Part shown: in pieces, positions 27,154-36,091 of the stretch
Layout of the letters: each line of letters opens with the position of its first letter
How positions within the stretch are numbered: position 1 is the first letter of the stretch
Assembly (NCBI GenBank): GCA_035560005.1
Contig: DATMAN010000092.1
Coordinates: 1-64,000 of the forward strand
Reading direction: 5' to 3'
DNA from: Burkholderiales bacterium
Lineage (GTDB): Bacteria; Pseudomonadota; Gammaproteobacteria; Burkholderiales; Eutrophovitaceae
DNA length: 64,000 nucleotides
Notes under the pieces: model-generated
The model's input: only the letters and a program-made list of their open reading frames with translations
Database searches by the model: none
Told to the model about the DNA's origin: nothing
Position numbers and translations under genes: made by a program

Positions 27154-28470
27154 ATGGCCGCCAAACAGACCGAAGTCGGCCGGCTGATCAGTGATCTGCT
27201 GGACGACCTGCAACAGGGGGTGATCCTCTGGCAGCTCGTGGTGCTGGCCGTCAGCCTGGCGGGCGGCTGGTTCTTCGCCCGCCGCGTCCAGCGGCGGCTG
27301 ATCCGCAACCTGGCGAAAGACCCCGAAGCCACGGTGCGCATCAGCGTCGGGGGAATCAGTCGCGCGGCGTTGCCGGTCACGGCACTCGCCCTGCTGGTGC
27401 TCGGCCGCTGGATCCTCCACTACTTCCAGCCGGTGCACCTGCTCAACGTCGCGGTGCCGCTGCTGGCAGCTCTGGTAATCATCCGGGCCCTGGTCTATCT
27501 GCTGCGGCACACCTTCGCGCCGGGCGGCCTGCTGCGTTCCTGGGAAATGATCATCACCTGGCTGGTCTGGCTCGCGGTAGCGTTGCACATCACGGGCCTG
27601 CTCCCCCAGCTCGTGGCGTTTCTCGAGACCACCGGATTCACCCTGGGCAAGCAGCACGTGTCGTTCATGCTGGTACTCCAGGCCCTGTTCACGGTGGCTC
27701 TGCTGCTGCTGGGCGCGCTGTGGATCGGCAAACTGATCGAGGCGCGCATCATGGCGCTCAGCCACGTCGAGGTGAACCTGCGCCTGGCGATGTCCAAGAT
27801 CGTGCGCACGGCCATGGCGATCGTCGCGGTGCTGATCGCACTGCCGCTGGTGGGCATCGACATCACCGCGCTGTCGGTATTTGGCGGCGCGCTCGGGGTG
27901 GGAATCGGTCTGGGCCTGCAGAAGGTCGCGGCCAATTACATGGCGGGTTTCACCATCCTGCTGGATCGTTCCGTGAGCCCTGGCGACCTGATCACGGTGG
28001 ACGGCTTCTACGGTGAAGTAACGCAGCTCACCTCGCGTTGCATCGTCGTGCGGGGCACGGACGGCACGGAGGCGATCATCCCGAACGAGACCCTGGTGAC
28101 CTCCACGGTGATCAACCACTCCTACTCGAACCGCCGGGTGCTGATGCGCCTGCCCGTCCAGATCGGCTATTCGAGCGACCTCAAAAAGGCTCTCGAGCTG
28201 ATGCTGCACGCCGCGCAGTCTCATCCGCGCGTTCTGCGGGATCCCGCTCCCGCGGCGCTCGTCGCCGGCTTCGGTGCCGACGGCGTCAATCTCGAACTGA
28301 TGGCGTGGATCGAGGACCCGGAGCGCGGGAAAATGAACCTCCAGTCCGACCTCTATCTGGCGCTGCACGAGGCGTTTCGCGCCGGCGGCATCGAGATCCC
28401 GTACCCGCAGCGCGACATCCGAATCCTCAATCCGGTCCAGATCGACTCCACCGGTGCGCGCACCCGCTGA
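27154..28470 (+). CDS. MscS-family mechanosensitive channel
   Basis: A 438-residue inner-membrane channel that should open on hypo-osmotic tension. About five to six hydrophobic segments precede the MscS pore helix and beta domain. The pore-lining, Gly/Ala-rich sequence FGGALGVGIGLGLQKVAANY is near residues 246-265, followed by LLDRSVSPGDLI and the beta-domain VVRGTDGTEAIIPN. The extra N-terminal segments make it longer than E. coli MscS (286). A GGGAGA Shine-Dalgarno sequence precedes the ATG. Confidence 0.9.
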   Translation: MAAKQTEVGRLISDLLDDLQQGVILWQLVVLAVSLAGGWFFARRVQRRLIRNLAKDPEATVRISVGGISRAALPVTALALLVLGRWILHYFQPVHLLNVAVPLLAALVIIRALVYLLRHTFAPGGLLRSWEMIITWLVWLAVALHITGLLPQLVAFLETTGFTLGKQHVSFMLVLQALFTVALLLLGALWIGKLIEARIMALSHVEVNLRLAMSKIVRTAMAIVAVLIALPLVGIDITALSVFGGALGVGIGLGLQKVAANYMAGFTILLDRSVSPGDLITVDGFYGEVTQLTSRCIVVRGTDGTEAIIPNETLVTSTVINHSYSNRRVLMRLPVQIGYSSDLKKALELMLHAAQSHPRVLRDPAPAALVAGFGADGVNLELMAWIEDPERGKMNLQSDLYLALHEAFRAGGIEIPYPQRDIRILNPVQIDSTGARTR

Positions 28471-28566
28471 AGGCCGCCACGCGCCCCCTGCCCGCGCGGC
28501 ATGCCACCTGCTTGGCAAGGTCACAAGTCCTTACAAAAATAGTCGCTCAGGGGGTTGGCGTTCCTG

Positions 28567-28572
28567 TAGAAT
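28567..28572 (+). promoter_or_regulatory. Putative -10 element for the desaturase
   Basis: TAGAAT in CTGTAGAATCGCGCTCG lies 38 bp upstream of the desaturase ATG. The 140-bp gap before the gene has no other coding signal. The -35 region is unclear. Confidence 0.4.
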
Positions 28573-28610
28573 CGCGCTCGCTTCCTTTCCTTGACTTAGA
28601 GGTTTTTTTG

Positions 28611-29813
28611 ATGAATATCAGTGGGTTAATGGACTTCCCCTGGTGGGCGCGAGGCCTTGTCGACCTGCCCTGGTGGGGTTATGTCCTCGCAACGCTCGTG
28701 CTGACCCATATCACCATCGCTGCCGTCACCATTTACCTGCACCGGCATTCCGCGCACCGCGCGCTGGACCTGCACCCGGCGGTGTCGCACTTCTTCCGTT
28801 TCTGGCTGTGGCTCACCACCGGCATGGTCACCAAACAGTGGACCGCAATCCACCGCAAGCACCACGCCAAGTGCGAGACTGAGGAAGATCCGCACAGCCC
28901 GCAGATATTGACTCTGAGAAAGGTGTTGCTGGAGGGCAGCGAGCTGTACCGCCGCGAAGCCCTCAACCAGGAAACGCTCGACAAGTACGGGCACGGGACG
29001 CCCGACGACTGGCTGGAGCGCAACCTCTATTCGCGCAGCGACAAGAGTGGCGTTTCCCTGATGCTGATCATCGATGTGCTGCTGTTCGGGCCGATCGGGC
29101 TGACGGTCTGGGCGGTTCAGATGCTCTGGATTCCGGTGATGGCCGCCGGCGTCATCAATGGCGTGGGCCACGCACTCGGGTACCGCAACTTCCAGGTGGA
29201 AGACGCCAGCACCAATATCGTACCGTGGGGCATTCTGATCGGCGGGGAGGAGCTGCACAACAACCACCACGCGTACGCCTCTTCGGCCCGGCTTTCGTCC
29301 AAGTGGTATGAATTCGACATCGGCTGGCTCTATATCCGGATCATGGAGGCGCTCGGTCTGGCCCAGGTCAGGAAACTCGCTCCCAGGGTACGTATCGAGC
29401 GCATGAAGCCCGCGTGCGACCTGCAGACCCTGCAGGCCGTCATCACCCATCGCTATGACGTGCTGGCCCGGTTCACGCGCTCGCTGAAATCGACCTGGGG
29501 CGAGGAACTGCGCCAGTTGCGCTCGCGACACCGGCTGCACGGCATCGACTTCGGCAAGGTGAAGACGTGGCTGCACCTGGACGAGAAGCGGGTTCCGGCA
29601 CAGGAGAAGGCAAAACTGGAAAAAGTGCTGGAGACGAGCCGGGTTCTAAAGACCATCTACACGATGCGCCAGGAACTGATCGGATTGTGGCAACGGTCCT
29701 CCGCTACCAAGGAACAGCTGGTCAGCCAGCTCGAGGACTGGTGCCGCCGCGCCGAGCGCAGCGGGATTGTGTCACTGCAGGACTTCTCGCGGACGCTGCG
29801 CTCCTACGCCTAG
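28611..29813 (+). CDS. Membrane fatty acid desaturase with C-terminal helical extension
   Basis: A 400-residue acyl-lipid/acyl-CoA desaturase with the three di-iron histidine boxes: HRHSAH near residue 44, HRKHH near residue 81, and HNNHH near residue 220. Hydrophobic pairs flank the first boxes, as expected for an inner-membrane enzyme. Classical DesC-like desaturases end soon after box three; here about 150 extra residues follow, charged and helical, with LW, DWCRRAERSGI and LQDFSRTLRSY near the end. That tail looks to me like the C-terminal part of ISL3-type transposases, but this is from memory. It should introduce a double bond into membrane fatty acids. Confidence 0.88.
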   Translation: MNISGLMDFPWWARGLVDLPWWGYVLATLVLTHITIAAVTIYLHRHSAHRALDLHPAVSHFFRFWLWLTTGMVTKQWTAIHRKHHAKCETEEDPHSPQILTLRKVLLEGSELYRREALNQETLDKYGHGTPDDWLERNLYSRSDKSGVSLMLIIDVLLFGPIGLTVWAVQMLWIPVMAAGVINGVGHALGYRNFQVEDASTNIVPWGILIGGEELHNNHHAYASSARLSSKWYEFDIGWLYIRIMEALGLAQVRKLAPRVRIERMKPACDLQTLQAVITHRYDVLARFTRSLKSTWGEELRQLRSRHRLHGIDFGKVKTWLHLDEKRVPAQEKAKLEKVLETSRVLKTIYTMRQELIGLWQRSSATKEQLVSQLEDWCRRAERSGIVSLQDFSRTLRSYA

Positions 29814-29837
29814 CGCCGCAAGCAGGAAGCCAAACAG

Positions 29838-29864
29838 AAAAGCCCGCCGATGGCGGGCTTTTTT
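29838..29864. terminator. Bidirectional rho-independent terminator (desaturase / rpmG)
   Basis: AAAAGCCCGCC-GATG-GCGGGCTTTTTT forms a GC stem flanked by an A-run and a T-run. It can therefore end both the plus-strand desaturase and the minus-strand rpmB-rpmG transcripts, which converge here. Confidence 0.9.
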
Positions 29865-29882
29865 CGTGCACTGAAACGACGT

Positions 29883-30038
29883 CTACTTGAGTTTCGTTTC
29901 TTTATAGAGCACGTGCTTGCGGGCCACCGGATCGAATTTCTTCAGTTCCAGCTTGTCGGGCATCGTGCGCTTGTTCTTCGTCGTGGTGTAGAAGTGCCCG
30001 GTTCCGGCGGTCGATTCCAGCTTGATCTTTTCCCTCAT
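29883..30038 (-). CDS. rpmG: 50S ribosomal protein L33
   Basis: A 51-residue L33. It begins [10 protein letters not shown] with [12 protein letters not shown] and [13 protein letters not shown], and ends [10 protein letters not shown]. This is the cysteine-free form of L33, without the two CxxC pairs of zinc-binding paralogues. The gene lies 19 bp downstream of rpmB, in the standard rpmB-rpmG operon, and ends at a bidirectional terminator. Confidence 0.96.
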   Translation of the reverse strand: MREKIKLESTAGTGHFYTTTKNKRTMPDKLELKKFDPVARKHVLYKETKLK

Positions 30039-30057
30039 GGCCTGGCCTCCTTAGACT

Positions 30058-30294
30058 TCACGCCGCTTCGCCGCGAGCCCGCAGGTCGGCCAGCACGGCT
30101 TCGATTCCCTTCTTGTCGATGATGCGTAACCCCGCCTGGCTCACCCGCAGGCGCACCCAGCGATTCTCGCTTTCGACCCAGAACCGGCGGTACTGGAGGT
30201 TCGGCAGGAACCGCCGCTTGGTCTTGTTGTTGGCGTGGGACACGTTGTGCCCCCCCATCGGCTTCTTGCCGGTGACTTGGCAGACTCGGGCCAT
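30058..30294 (-). CDS. rpmB: 50S ribosomal protein L28
   Basis: A 78-residue L28 with the conserved N-terminus [12 protein letters not shown] followed by [15 protein letters not shown] and LPNLQ, and the late [16 protein letters not shown]. The start at 30294 is fixed by this N-terminus. It is first in the rpmB-rpmG operon, with a good promoter upstream. The radC gene usually found next to it is 5 kb away, beyond a block of plus-strand genes. Confidence 0.96.
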   Translation of the reverse strand: MARVCQVTGKKPMGGHNVSHANNKTKRRFLPNLQYRRFWVESENRWVRLRVSQAGLRIIDKKGIEAVLADLRARGEAA

Positions 30295-30327
30295 CGAATA
30301 GGTACCGAAATGCTCGAAAAGGGGCGC

Positions 30328-30357
30328 TTTATAGCATGCCGCGGCGCCATGGGGCAA
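30328..30357 (-). promoter_or_regulatory. Promoter of rpmB-rpmG
   Basis: On the minus strand, TTGCCC (30352-30357) and TATAAA (30328-30333) are separated by 18 bp and followed by a GCGCC discriminator. The transcript would start about 25 bp upstream of the rpmB ATG. Confidence 0.6.
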
Positions 30358-30440
30358 GCGAGCCCGAAATGTTCCGGCCCACAGCGAGTCCGGCCATTCG
30401 CTGCGGGCGCTTGTGGGTGCGGAGCGCCTTGCACTGCGAC

Positions 30441-30470
30441 TTGACGCCCCCATGGCGCCCCGTGTATTAA
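30441..30470 (+). promoter_or_regulatory. Promoter of the secreted MBL-fold gene
   Basis: TTGACG (30441-30446) and TATTAA (30465-30470) are separated by 18 bp. The predicted start of transcription is about 80 bp before the ATG at 30559. It is back-to-back with the rpmB promoter in the same 264-bp gap. Confidence 0.55.
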
Positions 30471-30558
30471 GTCGTTTGACGCTGGATTCGCTTGATCCGG
30501 CCTCACGCCTCGAAAAAGCCGGCCCGCTCGACGGGCTCAACCATCCATGGAGGGGAGC

Positions 30559-31428
30559 ATGAAAAAGTTGTGGCAGTCATTCACGGCCCTGGCGCTTGGT
30601 ACGCTTTGCCTGGCCGCCTCTTCTGCCGCGTTTGCGCAGGCAGACATGAAAGCGTACTGGGCCACCAGCGGCATGTTCGGCCCGTTCGACATCCGCGGGC
30701 TGATCCCAAGCCTTCCGCAGGAACGATCGCGCATGATCACGATCGGCGTTCCGATGTGGATCATCGATCACCCGAAAGGGCTGGTCGTGTTCGATACCGG
30801 CAACAACGTGGCGATCGTCGACAACTGCAAGTCACATTGGCTGCCGGCAAACTGCGACTTCTTGAAACCCAGCCAGAAGCGCGCTGACGTGATCGACATG
30901 CAGCTGAAGAAGCTTGGCTACTCCGTCGATCAGGTCAAGGCGGTCATTACCTCCCACTCGCACCTGGATCACATCGGCAACATCGAAATGTTCCCCAAGG
31001 CGCTGCACGTGGTGCAGAAGCGGGAACTCTATCAGGCCTGGTGGCCCGAGAAGTTCCAGCGGCCGGGTGGCGCCCATGTCATGGCGGACTACGACGATGC
31101 GCGCGATTTCAACTATCTGGAGCTCGATGGCGATTACGATCTGTTCGGCGACGGATCGATCATCGTTCTGTCCACCCCGGGTCATACGCTGGGCAATCAG
31201 TCGCTGAAGCTGCGCTTCAAGTCCGGGCAGACTTTCGTGATCGCGCAGGACGCCATCTGGATGCGGGAGAACCTCGAGGGCTATCCGGCGGGCCTGAACT
31301 ACAGCGTCAAGGACTACTTCGCGTCGGTCAACCGGCTTAAGGCCATGCGTGACCTCGAGAATGGCGAACTGTTCTTCGGCCACGACGAGCAGCAGTGGAA
31401 GGAAAAGGGCAACAAGTGGTATAGGTAA
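30559..31428 (+). CDS. Secreted metallo-beta-lactamase-fold hydrolase (AHL lactonase-like)
   Basis: A 289-residue MBL-fold protein with a signal peptide (cleavage near AAFA-QA, about residue 26). The zinc ligand motif is [10 protein letters not shown], with the second His in [10 protein letters not shown] and the bridging Asp in AQDAIW. The spacing and the [10 protein letters not shown] segment resemble N-acyl-homoserine lactonases (AttM/AiiA-like). Most of those are cytoplasmic, so a periplasmic enzyme could have another substrate. The ATG at 30559 has a GGAGGGGAG Shine-Dalgarno sequence. A strong terminator follows, so it is probably a monocistronic gene. Confidence 0.85.
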   Translation: MKKLWQSFTALALGTLCLAASSAAFAQADMKAYWATSGMFGPFDIRGLIPSLPQERSRMITIGVPMWIIDHPKGLVVFDTGNNVAIVDNCKSHWLPANCDFLKPSQKRADVIDMQLKKLGYSVDQVKAVITSHSHLDHIGNIEMFPKALHVVQKRELYQAWWPEKFQRPGGAHVMADYDDARDFNYLELDGDYDLFGDGSIIVLSTPGHTLGNQSLKLRFKSGQTFVIAQDAIWMRENLEGYPAGLNYSVKDYFASVNRLKAMRDLENGELFFGHDEQQWKEKGNKWYR

Positions 31429-31453
31429 CTCGGAAGAAGCGGTTGTTCCTCGG

Positions 31454-31484
31454 GAAGCCCCCCCTAGCGGGGGGCTTCTTTTTG
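31454..31484 (+). terminator. Rho-independent terminator after the MBL-fold gene
   Basis: GAAGCCCCCC-CTAGC-GGGGGGCTTC followed by TTTTT lies 25 bp beyond the stop codon and just before the next gene starts at 31498. This separates the MBL-fold gene from the Gld-type ABC operon. Confidence 0.9.
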
Positions 31485-31497
31485 CAGGCGTCTGTCC

Positions 31498-32469
31498 ATG
31501 TCTTCTCCCGCTGCAATCACCCTGGAATCTGTTTCCAAGCGCTACGGCTCCAAGCTCATCATCGACGACGTTTCCTTCGCCGTCGAAAAGGGTGAAATCG
31601 TGGGGTTTCTGGGTCCGAATGGGGCCGGGAAAACCACGACCATGCGGATGATCGCCGGATTCACGACTCCGACGAGCGGCCGAATCACGGTCGCGGGCTA
31701 CGACATGGCGACGCAGAACACGGAAGCCGCTCGCCACATTGGCTATCTGCCCGAGCGCCCTCCCTTGTACGACACGCTGGACGTGGCGCAGTACCTGCGC
31801 TTCGTGGCCAAAGTCAAGGGCATTCCCCGCTCGCAAATCGCCTCCGAGCTGGAACGTGTGTCCGCCGCCTGCCACCTGGAGGCGGTGTTCAGGCGTGAGA
31901 TCTACAAGCTCTCCAAGGGCTACCGCCAGCGTCTGGGGCTGGCTCAGGCGCTGCTGGGCAAGCCCACGGTCCTCTTGCTCGATGAACCGACCGCAGGGCT
32001 CGATCCGGGGCAGATCCAGGAAACCCGCGAGGTGATTCGGTCGTTCGGCGAGACCAATGCGGTCCTGCTGAGCACACACATTTTGCACGAGGTCACCCTG
32101 ATCTGTCGCCGCGTCGCGATCCTCAACCACGGCCGTCTGCTGGCCATCGATTCCCCGGCCGGGCTGCAGCGCGCATCGGAGCAGACCAATCGGGTCGTAT
32201 TGCAGGTCACTGCCCCCGCGGCACAGCTGCGCGAGGAGTTGCTCGGCGTGAACGGAGTCCGCAGCATCGAGATCGATAGCGGGCGCGACAACGGCGTGCT
32301 CAGCGTAGCCTGCCAAGTGGATGCGCACGACGGAGTGGAAGCCGCGATCGCCAGAGCTGTCGCCGTGCGCTGGAACCTGCACCGGCTGGAGCGCCAGCAG
32401 CCGACGCTGGAGAACGTCTTCTTGCGCTACGTGAGCGGACCTGCCACCGAGAAGGAACCGCAAGCATGA
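31498..32469 (+). CDS. ABC transporter ATPase (GldA-like)
   Basis: A 323-residue ABC ATPase with Walker A GPNGAGKTTTM, signature LSKGYRQRLGLA, Walker B VLLLDEPTAGLDP and switch His STHIL. The signature Lys-Gly-Tyr variant and the roughly 100-residue C-terminal extension fit GldA/NosF-type exporters. With the next three genes it forms the widespread GldA-GldF-GldG-DUF4340 set. In non-gliding proteobacteria the role of this set is not established. It overlaps the permease gene by 4 bp. Confidence 0.9.
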   Translation: MSSPAAITLESVSKRYGSKLIIDDVSFAVEKGEIVGFLGPNGAGKTTTMRMIAGFTTPTSGRITVAGYDMATQNTEAARHIGYLPERPPLYDTLDVAQYLRFVAKVKGIPRSQIASELERVSAACHLEAVFRREIYKLSKGYRQRLGLAQALLGKPTVLLLDEPTAGLDPGQIQETREVIRSFGETNAVLLSTHILHEVTLICRRVAILNHGRLLAIDSPAGLQRASEQTNRVVLQVTAPAAQLREELLGVNGVRSIEIDSGRDNGVLSVACQVDAHDGVEAAIARAVAVRWNLHRLERQQPTLENVFLRYVSGPATEKEPQA

Positions 32470-33173
32470 ATGGCGCGCTGGCGGTGTACCAGAAGGAGGT
32501 GCTGACCTACTTTCGCTCTCCGATCGCTTACTTCGTCGTTGCGGTGTTCCTGGTCGGGACGGGGTACTTCTTCCTGTACAACGTGTTTCTGACCGGCAAT
32601 GCCACCATGGACGACACTTTCCAGAGCATGGGAGTGTTGCTGATAACGCTCGCGCCGGTGGTGTCGATGCGGCTGTTCTCGGCAGAGTACAGCGCGCAAA
32701 CCATGGAGCTGCTGATGACCTTGCCGCTCAAACCATGGCAGATCGTGTTGGGCAAGTATCTTGGGGCAGTGACGATACTACTGCTCATGGCCGCCGGCAC
32801 GCTCATCAACCTCGTGCCGTTGTATCTGTTCGGCAATCCGGAGACCATCACCATCCTTTCCGGTTACATCGGCTTCGTCCTGCTCGGAATGGCCTGCCTT
32901 GCAGTCGGCCAGTTCTTCTCCGCGCTGACGCACAATCAGATCATCGCCGCCTTGATCACCGTGTCCGTACTTTTGGGATTCTGGTTCATCGGCCACCTGC
33001 AGAACTTTCAATCCTCGTATGTCATCCGCGATCTGGTCGCCTATCTTTCGTTTTCCTTGCACTACGGTGACTTCATTCGCGGGCTGCTGCGCAGCGAGGC
33101 GGTCTTCTTCTACTTGGTAGTCATCGCGATCTCGCTGGTGCTCACTTCGGGTTACCTGCAGTGGAAACGCTAG
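32466..33173 (+). CDS. ABC-2-type permease (GldF-like)
   Basis: A 235-residue ABC-2 permease with about six membrane segments. The N-terminal MNGALAVYQKEVLTYFRSPI and the following YFVVAVFLVGTGYFF helix match the GldF/NosY group, as does the conserved LRLFSAEY-like segment MRLFSAEYSAQTMELLMTLP. The ATGA overlap with the ATPase gene and a 13-bp overlap with the next gene indicate a tightly coupled operon. Confidence 0.88.
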   Translation: MNGALAVYQKEVLTYFRSPIAYFVVAVFLVGTGYFFLYNVFLTGNATMDDTFQSMGVLLITLAPVVSMRLFSAEYSAQTMELLMTLPLKPWQIVLGKYLGAVTILLLMAAGTLINLVPLYLFGNPETITILSGYIGFVLLGMACLAVGQFFSALTHNQIIAALITVSVLLGFWFIGHLQNFQSSYVIRDLVAYLSFSLHYGDFIRGLLRSEAVFFYLVVIAISLVLTSGYLQWKR

Positions 33174-34813
33174 TGGAAAAGTCGAAGTCAGGCCGGACCT
33201 TCAGCGCCGGGTTGATCCTGCTCGCCGGCATCAGCCTGCTCGCCACCGCCGGCGCCATTCACGCGATCCTGCTCGAACCAGCCGCCTGGATCCTGCTGCT
33301 GGCCGTCGTCGGTGCGGGACTCACCGGATGGGGAGTCTACCGGCTGCGCAGCGAGCTGAGCGCGATGGTACGCGGCCGCCGAGGCGAAATTGCCGCCTAC
33401 ACGCTGGGAATCATCGGTGTGCTCCTTGCCCTTGCCTACCTGTCGGTCCGTTTCCCGCTTCGCATCGACATGACCGAAGCGAAGCTTTACTCGCTGTCCG
33501 AGCAGACCGTCACGATGCTTCAGAGGCTGGAGAGTCCTGTGCACATCGTGTTTTTCCACGACCCGCTGATGCGGGAAACGGTCGAACTGTATGAGCTGAT
33601 CGCGCGACAGACCGACAAGGTCACGGTCGAGTTCTACGATCCGATGACCAATCCGGCGCAGGCGCGCATGCTCGGCGTACAGTTCGCCGGCACGGCCGTG
33701 ATGCAGAGCGAGGGACGCAAGCTGCAGATCCACGGTGGCAACGAGACCGATATCGCAAACGGCATTCTCCGTGTATCACGCGGTGCAACGCAGCTCATTT
33801 GCTTCCTCGACGGACACGGCGAGGCCGATCCGTTCAGCTTGGAATCGCACGATCATCTGGAAGGCGCCGCCGGGCATACGCACGGTATCGGCGCCAAAGT
33901 AGTCGTGCATGAACGCCACGGCATGGCAAAAGCCCGCAACGCGCTCGAAACCATGAACTATCAGGTCGAGAAAGTGGCGCTTCCGCGCAACGCCGAGGCG
34001 TTTTCCCGCTGCGACCTGCTGGTCGTCGCCGGCCCGAAAACCGCATTGCTGGAAACGGAGGTAGAAGCCATCCGCGGTTATCTGTCAGCCGGCGGAAATG
34101 CGCTGTTCATGCTCGACCCATTCGTCCAGACGGGGCTCGAACCGGTCGCCCGGGAGTTCGGTGTGGTGCTGGACGAGGATATCGTGATCGATCCGGCCAG
34201 CCACTTCTGGGCGGATCCGTCTTCGCCTGCCGTGACGGAGTACAACCGACATCAGGTTACACGCCAACTGCCGCTGACTTTCTTTCCGGGTGCACGCTCG
34301 CTGTCGCCCACCCCGCAGCGGGTGCCCGGGGTCTCCATCCTTCCACTGGTCAACAGTTCCAAGAGCAGCTTTGGGGAAACATCGCCGGATCGCGCGCGAT
34401 TCGAGGAGGGGAAAGACCTGTCCGGGCCGAGGACGCTCATGGTCGTTGTCAACCGCAGGCCGGTAGACGCGGAACAGGCAATGTTCGGCACGAACTCGGC
34501 GTCCGCGGCAAACGCCGGAGACGGAGAAGGAGGTGCAGGTGGCGCGCGCCGGTCGAGGATCATCGTGATCGGAGACTCGGACTTCGCGACCAACTCCTTC
34601 TTCCATATCATGGGAAACGGCAATCTTTTCCTCAACGCCGTCAACTATCTCGCCGCCCAGGAGAACCTCATTGGCATAGAGCCAAGGACCTACGACGTTC
34701 CAAGAGTCAATCTGACCAATCGTCAGATGAAAGGAACGTTCTTTCTGTCGATCGTGCTCATCCCGGGTCTGCTTGCGATCATCGGAACCGCAGTATGGTG
34801 GAAGCAGCGGTGA
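33161..34813 (+). CDS. GldG-type ABC transporter auxiliary protein
   Basis: A 550-residue GldG-family protein. Two or three N-terminal membrane helices and a large periplasmic domain are followed by a final C-terminal membrane helix (LIPGLLAIIGTAVW). The periplasmic part has the segment YDPMTNPAQ and later DGHGEADPF, as in the ABC_transp_aux family. The function is unknown beyond association with the GldA/GldF transporter. It overlaps both neighbours. Confidence 0.85.
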   Translation: METLVEKSKSGRTFSAGLILLAGISLLATAGAIHAILLEPAAWILLLAVVGAGLTGWGVYRLRSELSAMVRGRRGEIAAYTLGIIGVLLALAYLSVRFPLRIDMTEAKLYSLSEQTVTMLQRLESPVHIVFFHDPLMRETVELYELIARQTDKVTVEFYDPMTNPAQARMLGVQFAGTAVMQSEGRKLQIHGGNETDIANGILRVSRGATQLICFLDGHGEADPFSLESHDHLEGAAGHTHGIGAKVVVHERHGMAKARNALETMNYQVEKVALPRNAEAFSRCDLLVVAGPKTALLETEVEAIRGYLSAGGNALFMLDPFVQTGLEPVAREFGVVLDEDIVIDPASHFWADPSSPAVTEYNRHQVTRQLPLTFFPGARSLSPTPQRVPGVSILPLVNSSKSSFGETSPDRARFEEGKDLSGPRTLMVVVNRRPVDAEQAMFGTNSASAANAGDGEGGAGGARRSRIIVIGDSDFATNSFFHIMGNGNLFLNAVNYLAAQENLIGIEPRTYDVPRVNLTNRQMKGTFFLSIVLIPGLLAIIGTAVWWKQR

Positions 34814-35409
34814 GCGCCCGCCCCATGCGCCGAAGATTGGCTGCGGTGTGGGCGATCTTGCTGTTACTCGTGGGCGTGATCTCGGTTCTCGAGTGGTCGG
34901 AGAGAAATACGTCCGACGAGGGTGGCTACGCGAACCGCATGCTGCTGCCCGCACCGATAGAGGAACTGTCGGCGATCGAGATCGCGGTGGCCGGCGGCGT
35001 GCACCGCTTCGAGCGTGACCGCTCGGGCATCTGGTTCTACCATGGAGTTCACACCGGGGCGGAAGGTTCTCACGAACACGCGATCGAGCCCGACACGGCA
35101 CAACGCATCGCAAAGGCCTTTGCCGCTTTTGGGCGTACGAAGATCGAGCGCGAATTCGCGATAAGCGACCAGGAAGCGGCGTTCGGAACCAGGACTCCGA
35201 CGATGATCATTCTGGTCTATGGACCGGGCAATTCCGCGCCACTGATGCAATACGCAATCGGCGACATCGCCCCCGACACGATCAGCCGTTACGTACGCCC
35301 GGTCGGAAGATCGAACGTGGTAACCATACCCAACTACCAGATCGAAAACCTGCTCGGCCTGCTCGAGGCGGTGGGCGGCACGCCGGCGGCGCGTGTGCAG
35401 GCACGCTAG
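34810..35409 (+). CDS. DUF4340-like membrane-anchored protein
   Basis: A 199-residue protein with one N-terminal membrane anchor (LAAVWAILLLLVGVISVL) and a soluble periplasmic region with repeated FERD/FEISD-like strands, resembling DUF4340 proteins that close Gld-type operons. Three starts are possible: ATG 34795, GTG 34810 and ATG 34825. GTG 34810 is preferred because it overlaps the upstream TGA (GTGA) and has GGAAG five bases before it. Function unknown. Confidence 0.7.
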   Translation: MSARPMRRRLAAVWAILLLLVGVISVLEWSERNTSDEGGYANRMLLPAPIEELSAIEIAVAGGVHRFERDRSGIWFYHGVHTGAEGSHEHAIEPDTAQRIAKAFAAFGRTKIEREFAISDQEAAFGTRTPTMIILVYGPGNSAPLMQYAIGDIAPDTISRYVRPVGRSNVVTIPNYQIENLLGLLEAVGGTPAARVQAR

Positions 35410-35416
35410 AGGCCCG

Positions 35417-36091
35417 TCACAGCAAACCGCGTTCAGCAAAGGAAAGCGCCAAGCCGTTGCCGACGATGAAGTGGTCGAGAACGCGCACATCGACCAGCTC
35501 GAGTGCACGCTTGAGCGCCTGCGTGAGCACTTCGTCCGCGCGGCTGGGTTCGGCAAGGCCGGATGGATGGTTGTGGGCAAAGATCACGGACGCGGCGTTG
35601 TGCTTGAGCGCAGTCTTGACGACTTCGCGCGGATAGACGCTGGTCTGCGTCAGCGTTCCGGAAAATAGCGCGTCGGCTGCGATGACGCGGTTTTGCGCGT
35701 CGAGGAAGATCCCCATGAAGACCTCGACCGGCTTGTGCTGCAGCGTGAGCCGAAGATAGTCGCGCACGGCCTGCGGCGAGCCGAGATTGACCCCGGATTT
35801 CAGTTCCTGCGCCAGCGCGCGCCGCGCCATCTCCATGGCTGCCTGTAGCTGGACGTACTTCGCTTCACCGAGCCCCTTGATGCCGCAGAACGTCTCGCGC
35901 TGCGCAGCGGTGATCGCGGCGAGCGAGCCCAAGCGCTTCAGCAAATCGCGAGACAACTCCACGGCGCTCCTGCCTCTGATGCCGGTGCGCAGAAAGATGG
36001 CCAGCAATTCCGCGTCGGACAGCGATGCCGGACCCCTGGCGAGAAGTTTCTCTCTCGGCCGGTCATCTTCAGGCCAGTCCTTGATCGCCAT
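35417..36091 (-). CDS. radC: RadC-family JAB domain protein
   Basis: A 224-residue RadC. The N-terminal helix-hairpin-helix-like half ([10 protein letters not shown], then [11 protein letters not shown]) precedes a JAMM/MPN+ domain with HNHPSG, Ser and Asp ([14 protein letters not shown]), so the zinc-binding residues are intact. The cellular role of RadC is uncertain despite the name. The start at 36091 ([17 protein letters not shown]) fits the family; 22 upstream codons are rejected. It is divergent from coaBC and converges on the Gld-type operon with a 7-bp gap. Confidence 0.93.
   Translation of the reverse strand: MAIKDWPEDDRPREKLLARGPASLSDAELLAIFLRTGIRGRSAVELSRDLLKRLGSLAAITAAQRETFCGIKGLGEAKYVQLQAAMEMARRALAQELKSGVNLGSPQAVRDYLRLTLQHKPVEVFMGIFLDAQNRVIAADALFSGTLTQTSVYPREVVKTALKHNAASVIFAHNHPSGLAEPSRADEVLTQALKRALELVDVRVLDHFIVGNGLALSFAERGLL

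Noticed and set aside
26494-28524. 676-codon minus-strand open frame opposite the nuclease and MscS genes
   Set aside because: It has shadow-like composition and covers two well-supported plus-strand genes.
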